A stretch of DNA of 64,000 bases from Paracoccaceae bacterium (GTDB lineage Bacteria > Pseudomonadota > Alphaproteobacteria > Rhodobacterales > Rhodobacteraceae), in contig SDAL01000001.1 in the NCBI GenBank assembly GCA_004153385.1, forward strand, positions 868,001 to 932,000. Reading direction: 5' to 3'. Of this stretch, positions 36,874-45,252 are shown in pieces. The notes below the pieces were generated by a model that was given only the letters and a program-made list of their open reading frames with translations, did no database searches and was not told the DNA's origin. Numbering within the stretch: position 1 is the first letter of the stretch; each line of letters begins with the position of its first letter. Position numbers and translations under genes: made by a program.

Positions 36874-37730
36874 ATGGGACACGATCACAGTCACGGGCAC
36901 GATCATGCACACAGGCATGGGCACAGCCACGCACATGGACACGCGGGCCGTTCGCACGGCCCGACCCTCTCGGCAAATGACATGCCCGAAGCGCGCCGGT
37001 CCAAGGAACGCGCCATCCTCATGGCCGCAGCCCTGACAGGCGGCTTCATGGGGGCCGAGGTCATCGGCGGGCTCATCTCCGGATCGCTCGCGCTCTTGGC
37101 CGACGCGAGCCACATGCTGACGGACCTCGCCTCGCTTCTGCTGGCCTGGTTCGCCTTCGAGGCCATCCAGCGTCTGCGCGATCCGCACGAAGTGCTGGGC
37201 GGGCTGATGCTCTGGGTCGCCGGGGGGGGACTCGTGATGAACGTTCTGGCCTTCTGGGTGCTCGGCCGTGCGGAGGGCGACAACCTCAACGTCCGTGCCG
37301 CCTTGCACGTCATGGGAGACCTGCTCGGCTCGGTCGCGGCGATTGCGGCCTCTCTCATCATCATCTGGACAGGCTGGCCTTCATCGACCCGATCCTGTCC
37401 GTGCTGGTTGCCCTCCTCATCTTGCGCTCGGCGTGGTCCGTGGTGCGCGAGAGCGGCCACATCCTGCTCGAAGGCACGCCCGCCGACTTCGATCCCCGCG
37501 CCGTCGCAGCTAACCTCGAAGCCACGCTGCCCGGCGTATCCCGCCCCCATCACGTACATGCCTGGTCGACCACACAGGAGCGGCCCATGGCCACGCTGGA
37601 GGTCAAGCTCGCATCGGGCGCGGTGTCGGACGACGTGCGCCGCGCCGTGAAAGGCCGCGTGCGCGAGACGACCGGGATGGAGCATGTGACCGTCGAGGTG
37701 GCGGCAGTCGCAGAGCACAGGAGGGGCTAA
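36874..37730 (+). pseudogene. Cation diffusion facilitator (CzcD/ZitB-like), split by a single-base frameshift
   Basis: The N-terminus is a His-rich metal-binding stretch ([20 protein letters not shown]). Helices follow, with the transport-site motif [15 protein letters not shown] and later [13 protein letters not shown]. Near 37377 the frame shifts: IIWTGW is followed in the +1 frame by [19 protein letters not shown] and the cytoplasmic domain ([22 protein letters not shown]). One missing base in TGGCCTTC would restore a normal exporter of about 285 residues. The ribosome site GGAGG precedes MGHDHSH. CDF proteins export Zn, Cd or Co. With the MerR gene this is a metal-resistance unit, either recently broken or carrying a sequencing error. 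Confidence 0.88.
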
Positions 37731-38055
37731 GCGCTATCCATCTCCAGGCAGAAATGGGCCATGGGTGTATCCGAACACGTCAGGTCTTCGCGCGTAGCGT
37801 CGCGAAAGCCTGGTTTGTCCAAGGTTTGTTGCTGCTGTCATCGCGAGATGCAGCGGCGACAAATCTGACAGTGAGGAAAGCGCGGGCGGACTTCCCTCCC
37901 CCGACGGTTGCTAAACGCTGGTGCGCACGGCTGCTTCGGGTAAGTCGTACCGCGGCGTCGGCCTTCCCGTCGAAGGCCCGGTCAGGGCCGTCTCTGCCGG
38001 GCAGGCCCGCTCATTCGGGCGCCCTTCACGCCGCGCTGCCGCCTGACCGCTTCGA
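37731..38055. other. Intergenic region left of the MITE-like element
   Basis: No supported gene. It contains GC-rich degenerate blocks similar to those in other intergenic gaps. Confidence 0.4.
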
Positions 38056-38230
38056 GCCGATTCTGTTGAAAAACTCGGACGGGCTCAAAGCAACCTGAAT
38101 TTTCAGAACGCTTGTTTTCACCAGCGAGGATGGAGCCCCGTTCAAGAGGAAAATTCGACCTCTGGCAGAGCAAAATTCTTGTCCAGCGCCTGCCGACGCT
38201 GATCGAAGGAGTTTTTCAACATAATCAGCC
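38056..38230. repeat. MITE-like element flanked by 22-bp inverted repeats
   Basis: The left end (GCCGATTCTGTTGAAAAACT, continuing CGG) and the right end (reverse complement starting GGCTGATTATGTTGAAAAAC) match at about 20 of 22 positions in inverted orientation. They enclose 130 bases without a gene. A third, single copy of the end lies at 41826. This is the layout of a miniature inverted-repeat element mobilised by a transposase elsewhere in the genome. Confidence 0.6.
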
Positions 38231-38244
38231 TAAAGCGGTCAGTT

Positions 38245-38273
38245 GCGCGCGCCAAAAGTTTGATGGCGCGCGC
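38245..38273 (-). terminator. Strong hairpin downstream of the catB-like gene
   Basis: Ten-base arms GCGCGCGCCA and TGGCGCGCGC surround a nine-base loop, with outer CTAAA/TTTAG pairing as well. It begins 7 bases after the acetyltransferase stop. It may be a terminator; there is no U tract. An attC-like role was considered but the core sites do not match. Confidence 0.55.
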
Positions 38274-38279
38274 GTTGGT

Positions 38280-38915
38280 TTAGCGTTTGCGGATATGGGC
38301 ATCCCAGTGCGCGTGTAGCGCTTCAATGTTGCCGCTGGTTAGAAGCGGCATCGCGTCATTCAGGTGGTCTTCTGACCACTCCCACCACCGCAGTTCGAGC
38401 AGAAGATCGACTAAACCATCATCAAACCGCTTACGGATTTCCTTGGCCGGGTGCCCACCGACGATGGAGTAGGGCTCTACATCCCTCGTCACCATGGCGC
38501 GCGTTCCGATGACGGCACCGTCGCCGATCTTGACGCCCGGCATGACGACGGCTTCAGAGCCAATCCACACGTCATTGCCGATGACCGTATCACCGGCTGG
38601 ACGGAAACCATTCTCAGCGCCTTTGAATGCGGGCACGTCGGACATCCAGTAGAATGGAAACGTGCTAACCCAGTCGTATCTATGGCCCTGATTTCCCGCC
38701 ATGATGAAGGTGGCACCGGAACCTATCGAGCAGAAGCTCCCGATTAACAGGCGGTCAACGCCCTCGTCTGGCAACAGATAGCGAGCACAGTCGTCAAAGC
38801 TATGGCCATGATAGTAGCCTGAGTAGTAGCTGAACCGTCCGACCAGAATGTTGGGGTTGGTGACCTGTTTGTCCAAGGTGATGCCCCGGAAAGGGCTCTC
38901 GAAGTAGTTTTGCAT
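38280..38915 (-). CDS. catB: Type B (xenobiotic) chloramphenicol acetyltransferase
   Basis: This 211-residue left-handed beta-helix acetyltransferase is close to the CatB/XAT family in length and sequence: [49 protein letters not shown] and [12 protein letters not shown]. Catalytic His78 is in NQGHRYDW. The hexapeptide repeats [18 protein letters not shown] and [13 protein letters not shown] are present. CatB enzymes acetylate chloramphenicol with acetyl-CoA in the cytoplasm. MQNYFESPF is the family-typical start. It sits alone among repeats, with a hairpin after the stop and a MITE-like element nearby, suggesting acquisition. Whether it gives resistance here is unknown. Confidence 0.88.
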   Translation of the reverse strand: MQNYFESPFRGITLDKQVTNPNILVGRFSYYSGYYHGHSFDDCARYLLPDEGVDRLLIGSFCSIGSGATFIMAGNQGHRYDWVSTFPFYWMSDVPAFKGAENGFRPAGDTVIGNDVWIGSEAVVMPGVKIGDGAVIGTRAMVTRDVEPYSIVGGHPAKEIRKRFDDGLVDLLLELRWWEWSEDHLNDAMPLLTSGNIEALHAHWDAHIRKR

Positions 38916-39454
38916 TTTCAAACCTCTGAATGAATGGCTTGTGTCCGCATACACAAGCTAACCGCGACCGCCGGTGGCAGCGCGCCATTTCCCCTGAACT
39001 TTCGCACAGGGAGTTATTCAGATGGTTCGGTCCGCAGACTTCATCGGGTTTTAGCCTTTCAAGCTCTACCCCATAATAGTCCTACAGTCCGCGGGCACAA
39101 GTCGACCGACGGCAGCTTTTTTGCGCTTACAGGACATTAGACTGCCAGAACGTGCCGCAAAATGTCTCGGATGGCGGCTTTGATGAAGCTGCGCCGCAGC
39201 GGAGTCTGACCTGGCGAATGACGGGAATGGGCCGAGGTTGTGTGGAAACGGGCCAGCAGGGGCTCTCGGCTGCTGGTTGGGCAGGCTTGCATGACAAGTT
39301 CCAATACCCAATCGAGCCCTCCCAGCCTATGGCGGCGCATGACACCGGTGTGGGCCCAACTTTACTATGTGCTACGGTGCTGTCGGCTCCTGATTCTAAG
39401 AAGTCGAAATCTTGATAATCTCTGCAGTTAGATCGTTTGAAACATGAGGGGCCC
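38916..39454. repeat. Intergenic region with repeat unit B
   Basis: No supported gene. Positions 39184-39201 carry TGAAGCTGCGCCGCAGCG, exactly repeated at 43436-43453. An upstream block (39150-39180) is a diverged unit B. Confidence 0.5.
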
Positions 39455-40007
39455 ATGAAAGAGCTCAAGCCAGGTAGCTGGTTGGCTGACCTAGTAGAGG
39501 TGTACAATGAACTGGGTGGGCAAGCCTCCTACACTGATGTCTATGAACTATGCAGAGAGCTCCTCGAACTTTAGAGGGGATGCTGTCTTCTATAGTGTGA
39601 ATGGACATGGCAATGGGACTTGGGCCCTTCTACCGGAGTATGTCCGCGCAGACAGCATTCCGCTAGAGGCTCCGGCGTATCTGGAGGGGCTTGAAGGGAT
39701 CATCCAAGAGAGGCGTTATCTTCTTCGTTCACGGGATGCGAAGCTAGTTGAAGCCCGCAAAGTCAAAGATGACTATACCTGTCAGACCTGTGGTCTACGC
39801 CTCGAGGTATCTAGCGGGAAGTTCATTATCGAAGTCCACCACCTCAAACCAGTTGGGGAACTTTCAGAGGCGACTGTGACTTCGATTGATGACCTCATAT
39901 GCCTTTGCCCGACCTGCCATCGGGTGGCACACTCGAAGCCTGGAAGCCCAGTTCTTCCGGATGCCATACGCGTGATCATTTCAGGAAGTGTGAAGGGTAC
40001 TTCGTAA
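39455..40007 (+). pseudogene. HNH endonuclease, frame-broken with internal deletion
   Basis: The first 40 codons (MKELKPGSWLADLVEVYNEL, then GGQASYTDVYELCRELLEL) form the start of a HARE-like winged-helix domain found on restriction-type nucleases. They stop at a TAG near 39576. In the next frame the protein resumes as NFRGDAVFYSVNGHGNGTWALL, followed by an HNH domain with CQTCGLRL, IEVHHLKP and LICLCPTCHRVAH. About 20-30 codons of the linker seem missing at the junction. GAGGGG precedes the ATG. The HNH part alone (from about 39507) might still be translated. Such nucleases act in DNA restriction. It is a single gene with no methylase adjacent. Confidence 0.75.
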
Positions 40008-40558
40008 TCTGCACTCGCCTTACCCAGCTAGTTCAATCCGCAGTCCACGTCGGCTTCTCTGCTCATAGTCGTCGTCCGGCGCGTTGCAGCTTGCGCACGC
40101 AGCAAACGGGAGAAAGTCGGCGCTGCCGATCTTCAAACCTCGAAAATGCTGCACCCGGAATGAATGGCCAGTCTCGGGAGGCCGCGGTACGGCACCGGCG
40201 TCTAGCACAAATGTCCGCAGAGGGCCGTTCACGTCGATCGACATGAGGGGCGGATTGCCGACCTTCGCTGCGCTGCGAGATCTCCCGCTCACGGAGGAAG
40301 CGGTCATTCAGCCAAGGTAAGACCAGAACACACTTGGTCGACACGAAGGGCAGTGACCGACGGCGCTGCCCCCGTGTTCGGAAGCGCCGGAAACGATGCG
40401 TTGTTCGGGCACCTGTGACACGACTTGCTCGAAGGAAAGGCTGGGAGGGGAATCGAAAAAATTGAACGCATCGAAGCTCACGGAAACGCAGGGAACAGAG
40501 TACTTCCCTCCTCTTTAAACCAATTCGTGGTAGGAAAGGCACTTGGACTTTTATCCGA
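40008..40558. repeat. Intergenic region with repeat units A and B
   Basis: Unit A lies in inverted orientation at 40211-40227 (ATGTCCGCAGAGGGCCG). Unit B, with AAAATGCTGCAC, lies at 40143. Further GC-rich degenerate blocks fill 40250-40400, and the last 100 bases turn AT rich. No gene is supported. Confidence 0.5.
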
Positions 40559-41227
40559 TTATCCTGCCATTTTATATCCCGCACCCCGATACGTCGTGAT
40601 TGCGCCCTCCCTATTTGCGAAAGCCTTAAGCTTCGAACGGATTTTGAAAATAAAAACATCAATTATCTTAGCATCTGGGTACTCATCGTAGGTGTAAATA
40701 TGGTTGAGTAACTGGTCCCGAGAAACGATCTTGCCTTTAGACACAATAAGCTTTTCAAGGACTAGAAATTCCTTACGTGAAAAATTTATCTCTTTTCCAG
40801 CGACGTGAACACTACCTCTATCAATATCTAATTCGATATCGCCAATTCTAATAGTAGAGCTATTGGGTCTCGCATGCTGGCGAAGCGCAATCGAAGCGGC
40901 CAGTTCTAGTTCGTGCTGATTCAGGGGCTCCGTCAAGCAAAACGATGCTCCTGATTGCCAAGCACGAGCGCGCTCAAGTCCGCAGTCAACAGATAACACT
41001 GCAACTATTGGTACATCCTTTTGAAGCGACTTTACCTTCTTAAGTGAAGAAAAACGATCCTTGTCGCAGCTATCTATCCTAACAAATACCGTTTGAAAGG
41101 TCATTTGTCGCGCTAGCTCCAATCCTTCATACAAATCAATCGGGTCGTAATAGTGCCATTTTTTGCGATCTGCGAGACCTGATATGATTCCGGTCGAACA
41201 ATTGGGATTAATAAGCAAAATGTTCAT
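40559..41227 (-). CDS. CtrA-like orphan response regulator with degenerate receiver
   Basis: This is a 222-residue protein. The C-terminal DNA-binding domain is a winged helix very like CtrA's: FSRKEFLVLEKLIVSKGKIV, LNHIYTYDEYPDAKIIDVFI and FKIRSKL, ending TTYRGAGYKMAG. The N-terminal half has receiver-like strands (NILLINPN, TVFVRID, PIVAVLSVD) but lacks the normal acidic pair, and the switch lysine motif reads LTEP. Phosphorylation by a kinase is therefore doubtful. The region is distinctly AT rich against its neighbours, suggesting acquisition. A small gene lies upstream in the same direction. It could act on CtrA-type sites independently of phosphorylation; that is inference. Confidence 0.82.
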   Translation of the reverse strand: MNILLINPNCSTGIISGLADRKKWHYYDPIDLYEGLELARQMTFQTVFVRIDSCDKDRFSSLKKVKSLQKDVPIVAVLSVDCGLERARAWQSGASFCLTEPLNQHELELAASIALRQHARPNSSTIRIGDIELDIDRGSVHVAGKEINFSRKEFLVLEKLIVSKGKIVSRDQLLNHIYTYDEYPDAKIIDVFIFKIRSKLKAFANREGAITTYRGAGYKMAG

Positions 41228-41418
41228 CATTAAGCTCCAAATTATCATTTCTTATCATATCAGCAGACTAGGCTGATAAGGTTTAGCCAAAAATTTATAA
41301 ATGTCTCAGTGTGCCGCTTGGTCGGTGGGGGGCTTATAAAGCATCTAAATCTCAGCCTAGATAAGGTCATTGAGTATCGACACAGTAAGCCAGATACTTT
41401 TCGCACCCCATTTTATAT

Positions 41419-41610
41419 TTATTTTATTTTGCAAACCATTCCCTCTGTCGTCTTCATGCAGGGAAGGCAAATCCGAGAAACCTTCTCGAAATTTTTCATA
41501 GCCGCTATGGATTGCCCTTTTAGAGTTAACGCATATGCTTCGCGCTCAAGTTCTTCCACAAATTCACACTTCAAGTCGATATCGTAAGTACTCTTCTGAG
41601 TTGTGACCAT
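41419..41610 (-). CDS. Small conserved-looking protein of unknown function
   Basis: This 63-residue soluble protein begins MVTTQKSTYDIDLKCEFVEE and ends with a Cys-x2-Cys segment (RICLPCMKTT). GGAG lies 6 bases before the chosen ATG. It is AT rich like the CtrA-like gene 191 bases downstream in the same orientation, so the two may have arrived together. No family is recognised. Confidence 0.55.
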   Translation of the reverse strand: MVTTQKSTYDIDLKCEFVEELEREAYALTLKGQSIAAMKNFEKVSRICLPCMKTTEGMVCKIK

Positions 41611-42232
41611 AACATGCTCCACTAGTTGTCGTTCGCTTACTGAATATTAGGGAACATTTTCTGCTCGTTCATGCGCTTGGAGGGATAATTTAGATATTCA
41701 GAAAGATGAATAACCTATCCTTTCGGATGGGAAGGCCACTCTACGGAGGGCGATTAATGAGTTTCTCCCGTTCATTGGCATGCCGTTCTTCCCTGTCTTG
41801 AAGCCGGGTCGTTAATTTTTCGGATGCTTGATTCCGTTGAAAAACTCGCCTCGCTTGAGATGCGACTCGTTTTTCGGGACTGACGAGCGATAAAACTGCG
41901 GTTTTCAGCCAAGCGTTGTCCACATGGACCGTACAGTCCGCGGTAGAGGTCTCTTGAGCGGCAATGCATACATTTACTTCGGCTGGTAACCAGATCGTCA
42001 ATTCTAACAGTGTCTGCTAAAAGTGAGCTGCGACTGCAGTATGCCGATACAGCGATGAACGGCAGGTTTGGGCCGAAGCGACGCCGCATGATGCGTGGTC
42101 AGTCGTTTGACCCTGCGGCGCAGCGGAGGGTCGGCTTCGAGCCATTCATAAGATCCGTTTGCCGAGTGAAGGATGCTGTCGGTTAGTGGCTAAGGGCGGC
42201 GTTCCGTCGAGATCCGGTCGAGGACCCGACGG
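41611..42232. other. Intergenic region with one MITE-end copy
   Basis: No gene is supported in these 620 bases. A solo copy of the MITE-like end (GCTTGATTCCGTTGAAAAAC) is at 41826-41848. The right part (42040-42140) holds a degenerate unit-B-like block with CTGCGGCGCAGCGG. Confidence 0.5.
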
Positions 42233-43288
42233 TCAGTCTGAAGCATTGATCGCATTGCGAAACGCGGCAACCGTCAGCCCAATGATCTCGGCATGGATCG
42301 CATTGCGGGAGCTGCCGGTGCCATCGGTACAGATCGGATCCTCGATGCCTTCCTCAAGTGCGATTTCGGCCGCGTGAGGTTTGCATTCGGGGAACATCGA
42401 AGCGTGGCTGGCAGCTTCGATCACCTGATAGGTTGCGTCGGGAATCGCGTCTGCGAGCCCTGATGCCTGAATGGTTTCCGGAATCTCGGACGCCTTGCCG
42501 AGGTTCACGATAGTAACCGGAACCGAGACGCCAGCGAACGATGAAGGGGCAAAGATATCCGCTGGCGCCGGGTCGATGGCCACGGCGAAGCGGACCCGGG
42601 GATCCCTGTTGTCTCGTCCAACGGCGCTTTTGTCCATTGCGTGAAGATCGACTCCGCTCAGGCGCACCCAGTCGCAAAGGGATGTATTCAGGTCGTCCGT
42701 GTCGCAATAGGTCGCGAAAAGCTCGGGGTCGAGCTTGGCTCCAACCATGGAGAGCGCGGAATTGCCGCCCATTGACAAGCCCAGAACCCCTATCTGATCG
42801 CTCTCAACGTGCGAATGGAATGTTCGGTCAGACTCGATCGTGTCGAGCGTCTGCGAAAGATCGGACGGTCTCAGCCAAAGCTTCATGGTTTCCTCGGCGG
42901 ACCGGTCCCGCCCCGTATTTCCAGGATGCGTGGGCGCTGCGACGATGAAGCCCTCTTGTGCCAGCGGCGTCGCGATCCAGCTCATCGCACCGGCATGACC
43001 TGCCAGGCCCGCTCCGTGGGATAGCAGGACAAGTGGAAATTTCCCATCGCGTATCGGCGCACCTTGTATGGCCGACGTCCCCTTGAAAAAGATGTTCTCA
43101 CCCAAGGTTACAGTCTTGCCGCCTTCAGCGGCCGGGTACCAGATCATCACCTCAAGATCGGCTTCCCGCTCCTCGGAGATCACTGAGAGCGTCTGAACAC
43201 CCGCGCTATAGTCAGCAGCAAGCGTTCCTCCGCATGACGCGAATAGGAGCACCCCGGCGATTCCACCCGATTTCGTCACTTTCTTCAT
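42233..43288 (-). CDS. Secreted alpha/beta hydrolase (dienelactone hydrolase/PAF-acetylhydrolase-like)
   Basis: This 351-residue protein has an export signal ending in a cysteine-containing stretch (SGGIAGVLLFASCGGTLAA), so either a cleaved or a lipoprotein signal is possible. The body has PLVLLSHGAGLAGH (oxyanion region), the nucleophile elbow GLSMGGNSAL and a late catalytic His in EAASHASMF. Its layout matches predicted dienelactone-hydrolase-type proteins of Proteobacteria that work in the periplasm on esters. GGAG sets the start at MKKVTKS. It is a single gene and the substrate is unknown. Confidence 0.88.
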   Translation of the reverse strand: MKKVTKSGGIAGVLLFASCGGTLAADYSAGVQTLSVISEEREADLEVMIWYPAAEGGKTVTLGENIFFKGTSAIQGAPIRDGKFPLVLLSHGAGLAGHAGAMSWIATPLAQEGFIVAAPTHPGNTGRDRSAEETMKLWLRPSDLSQTLDTIESDRTFHSHVESDQIGVLGLSMGGNSALSMVGAKLDPELFATYCDTDDLNTSLCDWVRLSGVDLHAMDKSAVGRDNRDPRVRFAVAIDPAPADIFAPSSFAGVSVPVTIVNLGKASEIPETIQASGLADAIPDATYQVIEAASHASMFPECKPHAAEIALEEGIEDPICTDGTGSSRNAIHAEIIGLTVAAFRNAINASD

Positions 43289-43805
43289 CGCGTGGCTCCA
43301 TTTCACTGAGGTGTTATTTGCTTGCGAAATCGATACGATAGTTTCTCACGCGCGCCAAGAGAATGTCGGCTTTGTCCCGCTCAGCGGACCCTGGTTGTTG
43401 GAAAATGCTGCGCGACGCACGAACGACCGCTTCGGTGAAGCTGCGCCGCAGCGTGGTAAACAAGTCCCAAGGTCGGCACAGGACCGGAAGCCGAACTGGT
43501 CACAAGGGGCAGCAAGCGGGCATTCGCGGCGTCCGAACGGGCAACACTCACGTGCTGCAGAGGCGGACATAGGGTGGCCTGCTCCCCTAGTGTCCGCAGA
43601 GATTGGCCGGCATTGCTCAGGGTCGCAAGGCTCCCTTGAACATCCCGTTTTGCAAACCGAATGGTCGGGACCTCATGTTGGACGCGGCGTTCTGGCAGCG
43701 CCCGCAAAGAAAGGTGTACATCTGCAATAGTGTCGAGTAGCGGGGGCATGCGGAAACGTCGAAGGCGCTTCGCAAGGCAATCGCTGGTGGAGCGGAGGAT
43801 TCGCG
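43289..43805. repeat. Intergenic region with repeat units A and B
   Basis: Unit B (AAAATGCTGCGC and TGAAGCTGCGCCGCAGCG at 43436-43453) and inverted unit A (43590-43609) lie here. The MgtE leader occupies the last 100 bases; I see no recognisable magnesium riboswitch fold. Confidence 0.5.
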
Positions 43806-45122
43806 ATGCAAGGCATGATGCTCGCCGCCGATGAGCTCGGGTTCAAGGACTGGCTGGCGGAGACCGAGCCGCACATGCTGGCCCATGCGTTGAACCATGC
43901 TTCGTCAGAAGATCGAACCCAGGCGATGCGGGCTTTGTCGGCTCAAAGGGCTGATAGGATTTTCGGTCTTCTCGAGCCGGTGAACCAGCTGGATGTCCTG
44001 CAATCGGTCGACGAAAGGACGCGGCGACGTCTGCTCCATGAAATGGAGCCGGACGACCGTGCGCGCATGTTGAGCGATCTGCCCGTCGCTATCGGCGAAG
44101 CGCTGTTGCAAGAGCTCACTCCCGATGAGCGGGCGACGACGCGAACGCTTCTGGACTACCCCAAGCACAGCGCGGGCAGGATCATGAGCCCGGAATTCGT
44201 CCGGCTGACGCCCGCCATGACGGTGTCCGACGCCCTCGAGGCCATTCGGAGCGGCCAGAAACGCGCGGAGACGGTGTTCTTGATGCCTGTTGCGGATGAC
44301 GACATGCGCCTGCTCGGCACCGTCGACCTGGCCCAGATTGTCCTGGCGTCGCCCGATATGCGAATTGTCGATCTCGCCGGGCGGGACGTGCCGGCGGTTT
44401 CGGTCCTGGACGATCAGGAAAAGATCGCGCGTCTGATGAAATCGGCGGATCTGATGATCGTGCCGGTAGTCGAGGAACAGGACCGGCTGGTCGGCATCAT
44501 CACCTTCGACGATGCGATGGAGGTTTTGGATTTCGAGGAGGGCGAGGACTTCGCCCGCAGCGGGGCCACCGAACCTGTCGGCCGACCCTATCTGTCCATC
44601 CCTGTCCTTCGCCTGGTTCGGGCGCGCATGGTCTGGCTTTCGGTGCTTGCTGTCGCCGCGAGCCTGACCGTCAACGTGCTCAACGCCTTCGAGGCGACCC
44701 TGGAAAGCGTCGTGACTCTTGCCTTGTTCATTCCACTGCTGATCGGCATCGGCGGAAATGCCGGCGCCCAATCGGCAACCACGATCGTGCGCGCGCTCGC
44801 GGTGAGCGACGTCGTACCCCGGGATGCGTTGCGTATCGCGTGGCTGGAGACACGGACGGGGTTTGTCATGGGCCTCGGGATCGCCACATTCGCCATGATC
44901 CTGCTGTCTATCCTGTTCGACCCGTCAATCGCACAGGTCGTCTCTCTGACGCTGGTATTCATCTGCACGCTCGCTGCCCTCGTGGGATCGCTTATGCCGG
45001 TCGCCGCGCGGGTGCTCTCGATCGATCCCGCGGTTTTCAGCGCCCCGTTCGTGACAACCGTCGTCGATGCCTCCGGGCTCCTGATATATTTCATGGTCGC
45101 CCGAGCGGTGATGGGGGTCTGA
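43806..45122 (+). CDS. mgtE: MgtE-family magnesium transporter
   Basis: This 438-residue protein has an N-terminal superhelical domain (about 1-120; PVNQLDVLQSVDERTRRRLL, ERATTRTLLDYPKHSAGRIM) and a CBS pair (about 130-245; MTVSDALEAIRSGQK, LVGIITFDDAMEVLD). A five-helix membrane pore follows (about 270-438), with the signature PLLIGIGGNAGAQSATTIVRAL. MgtE proteins are Mg2+-gated Mg2+ channels of the inner membrane. The length is normal and GGAGG precedes the ATG. It is a single gene. Confidence 0.95.
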   Translation: MQGMMLAADELGFKDWLAETEPHMLAHALNHASSEDRTQAMRALSAQRADRIFGLLEPVNQLDVLQSVDERTRRRLLHEMEPDDRARMLSDLPVAIGEALLQELTPDERATTRTLLDYPKHSAGRIMSPEFVRLTPAMTVSDALEAIRSGQKRAETVFLMPVADDDMRLLGTVDLAQIVLASPDMRIVDLAGRDVPAVSVLDDQEKIARLMKSADLMIVPVVEEQDRLVGIITFDDAMEVLDFEEGEDFARSGATEPVGRPYLSIPVLRLVRARMVWLSVLAVAASLTVNVLNAFEATLESVVTLALFIPLLIGIGGNAGAQSATTIVRALAVSDVVPRDALRIAWLETRTGFVMGLGIATFAMILLSILFDPSIAQVVSLTLVFICTLAALVGSLMPVAARVLSIDPAVFSAPFVTTVVDASGLLIYFMVARAVMGV

Positions 45123-45252
45123 GGCGGCTTGAGGAAGAGCCTGGCCGGCCGACGAGGCGGTGGGGCTCGCGGCACCGCCGCATGTCTGCTCCGAGCCCAC
45201 TCTACTGGATGCCGCAGAGCGCACGAACGGCAGCTTTCTTTCTCGGGGATCG

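Noticed and set aside
38230-38282. Possible integron attC site after catB
   Set aside because: The hairpin size fits, but the RYYYAAC and GTRRRY-type core sites are not present, and there is no integron integrase in the window.
43700-43805. Magnesium riboswitch before mgtE
   Set aside because: The leader is only about 100 bases and I could not draw a recognisable M-box or ykoK fold.
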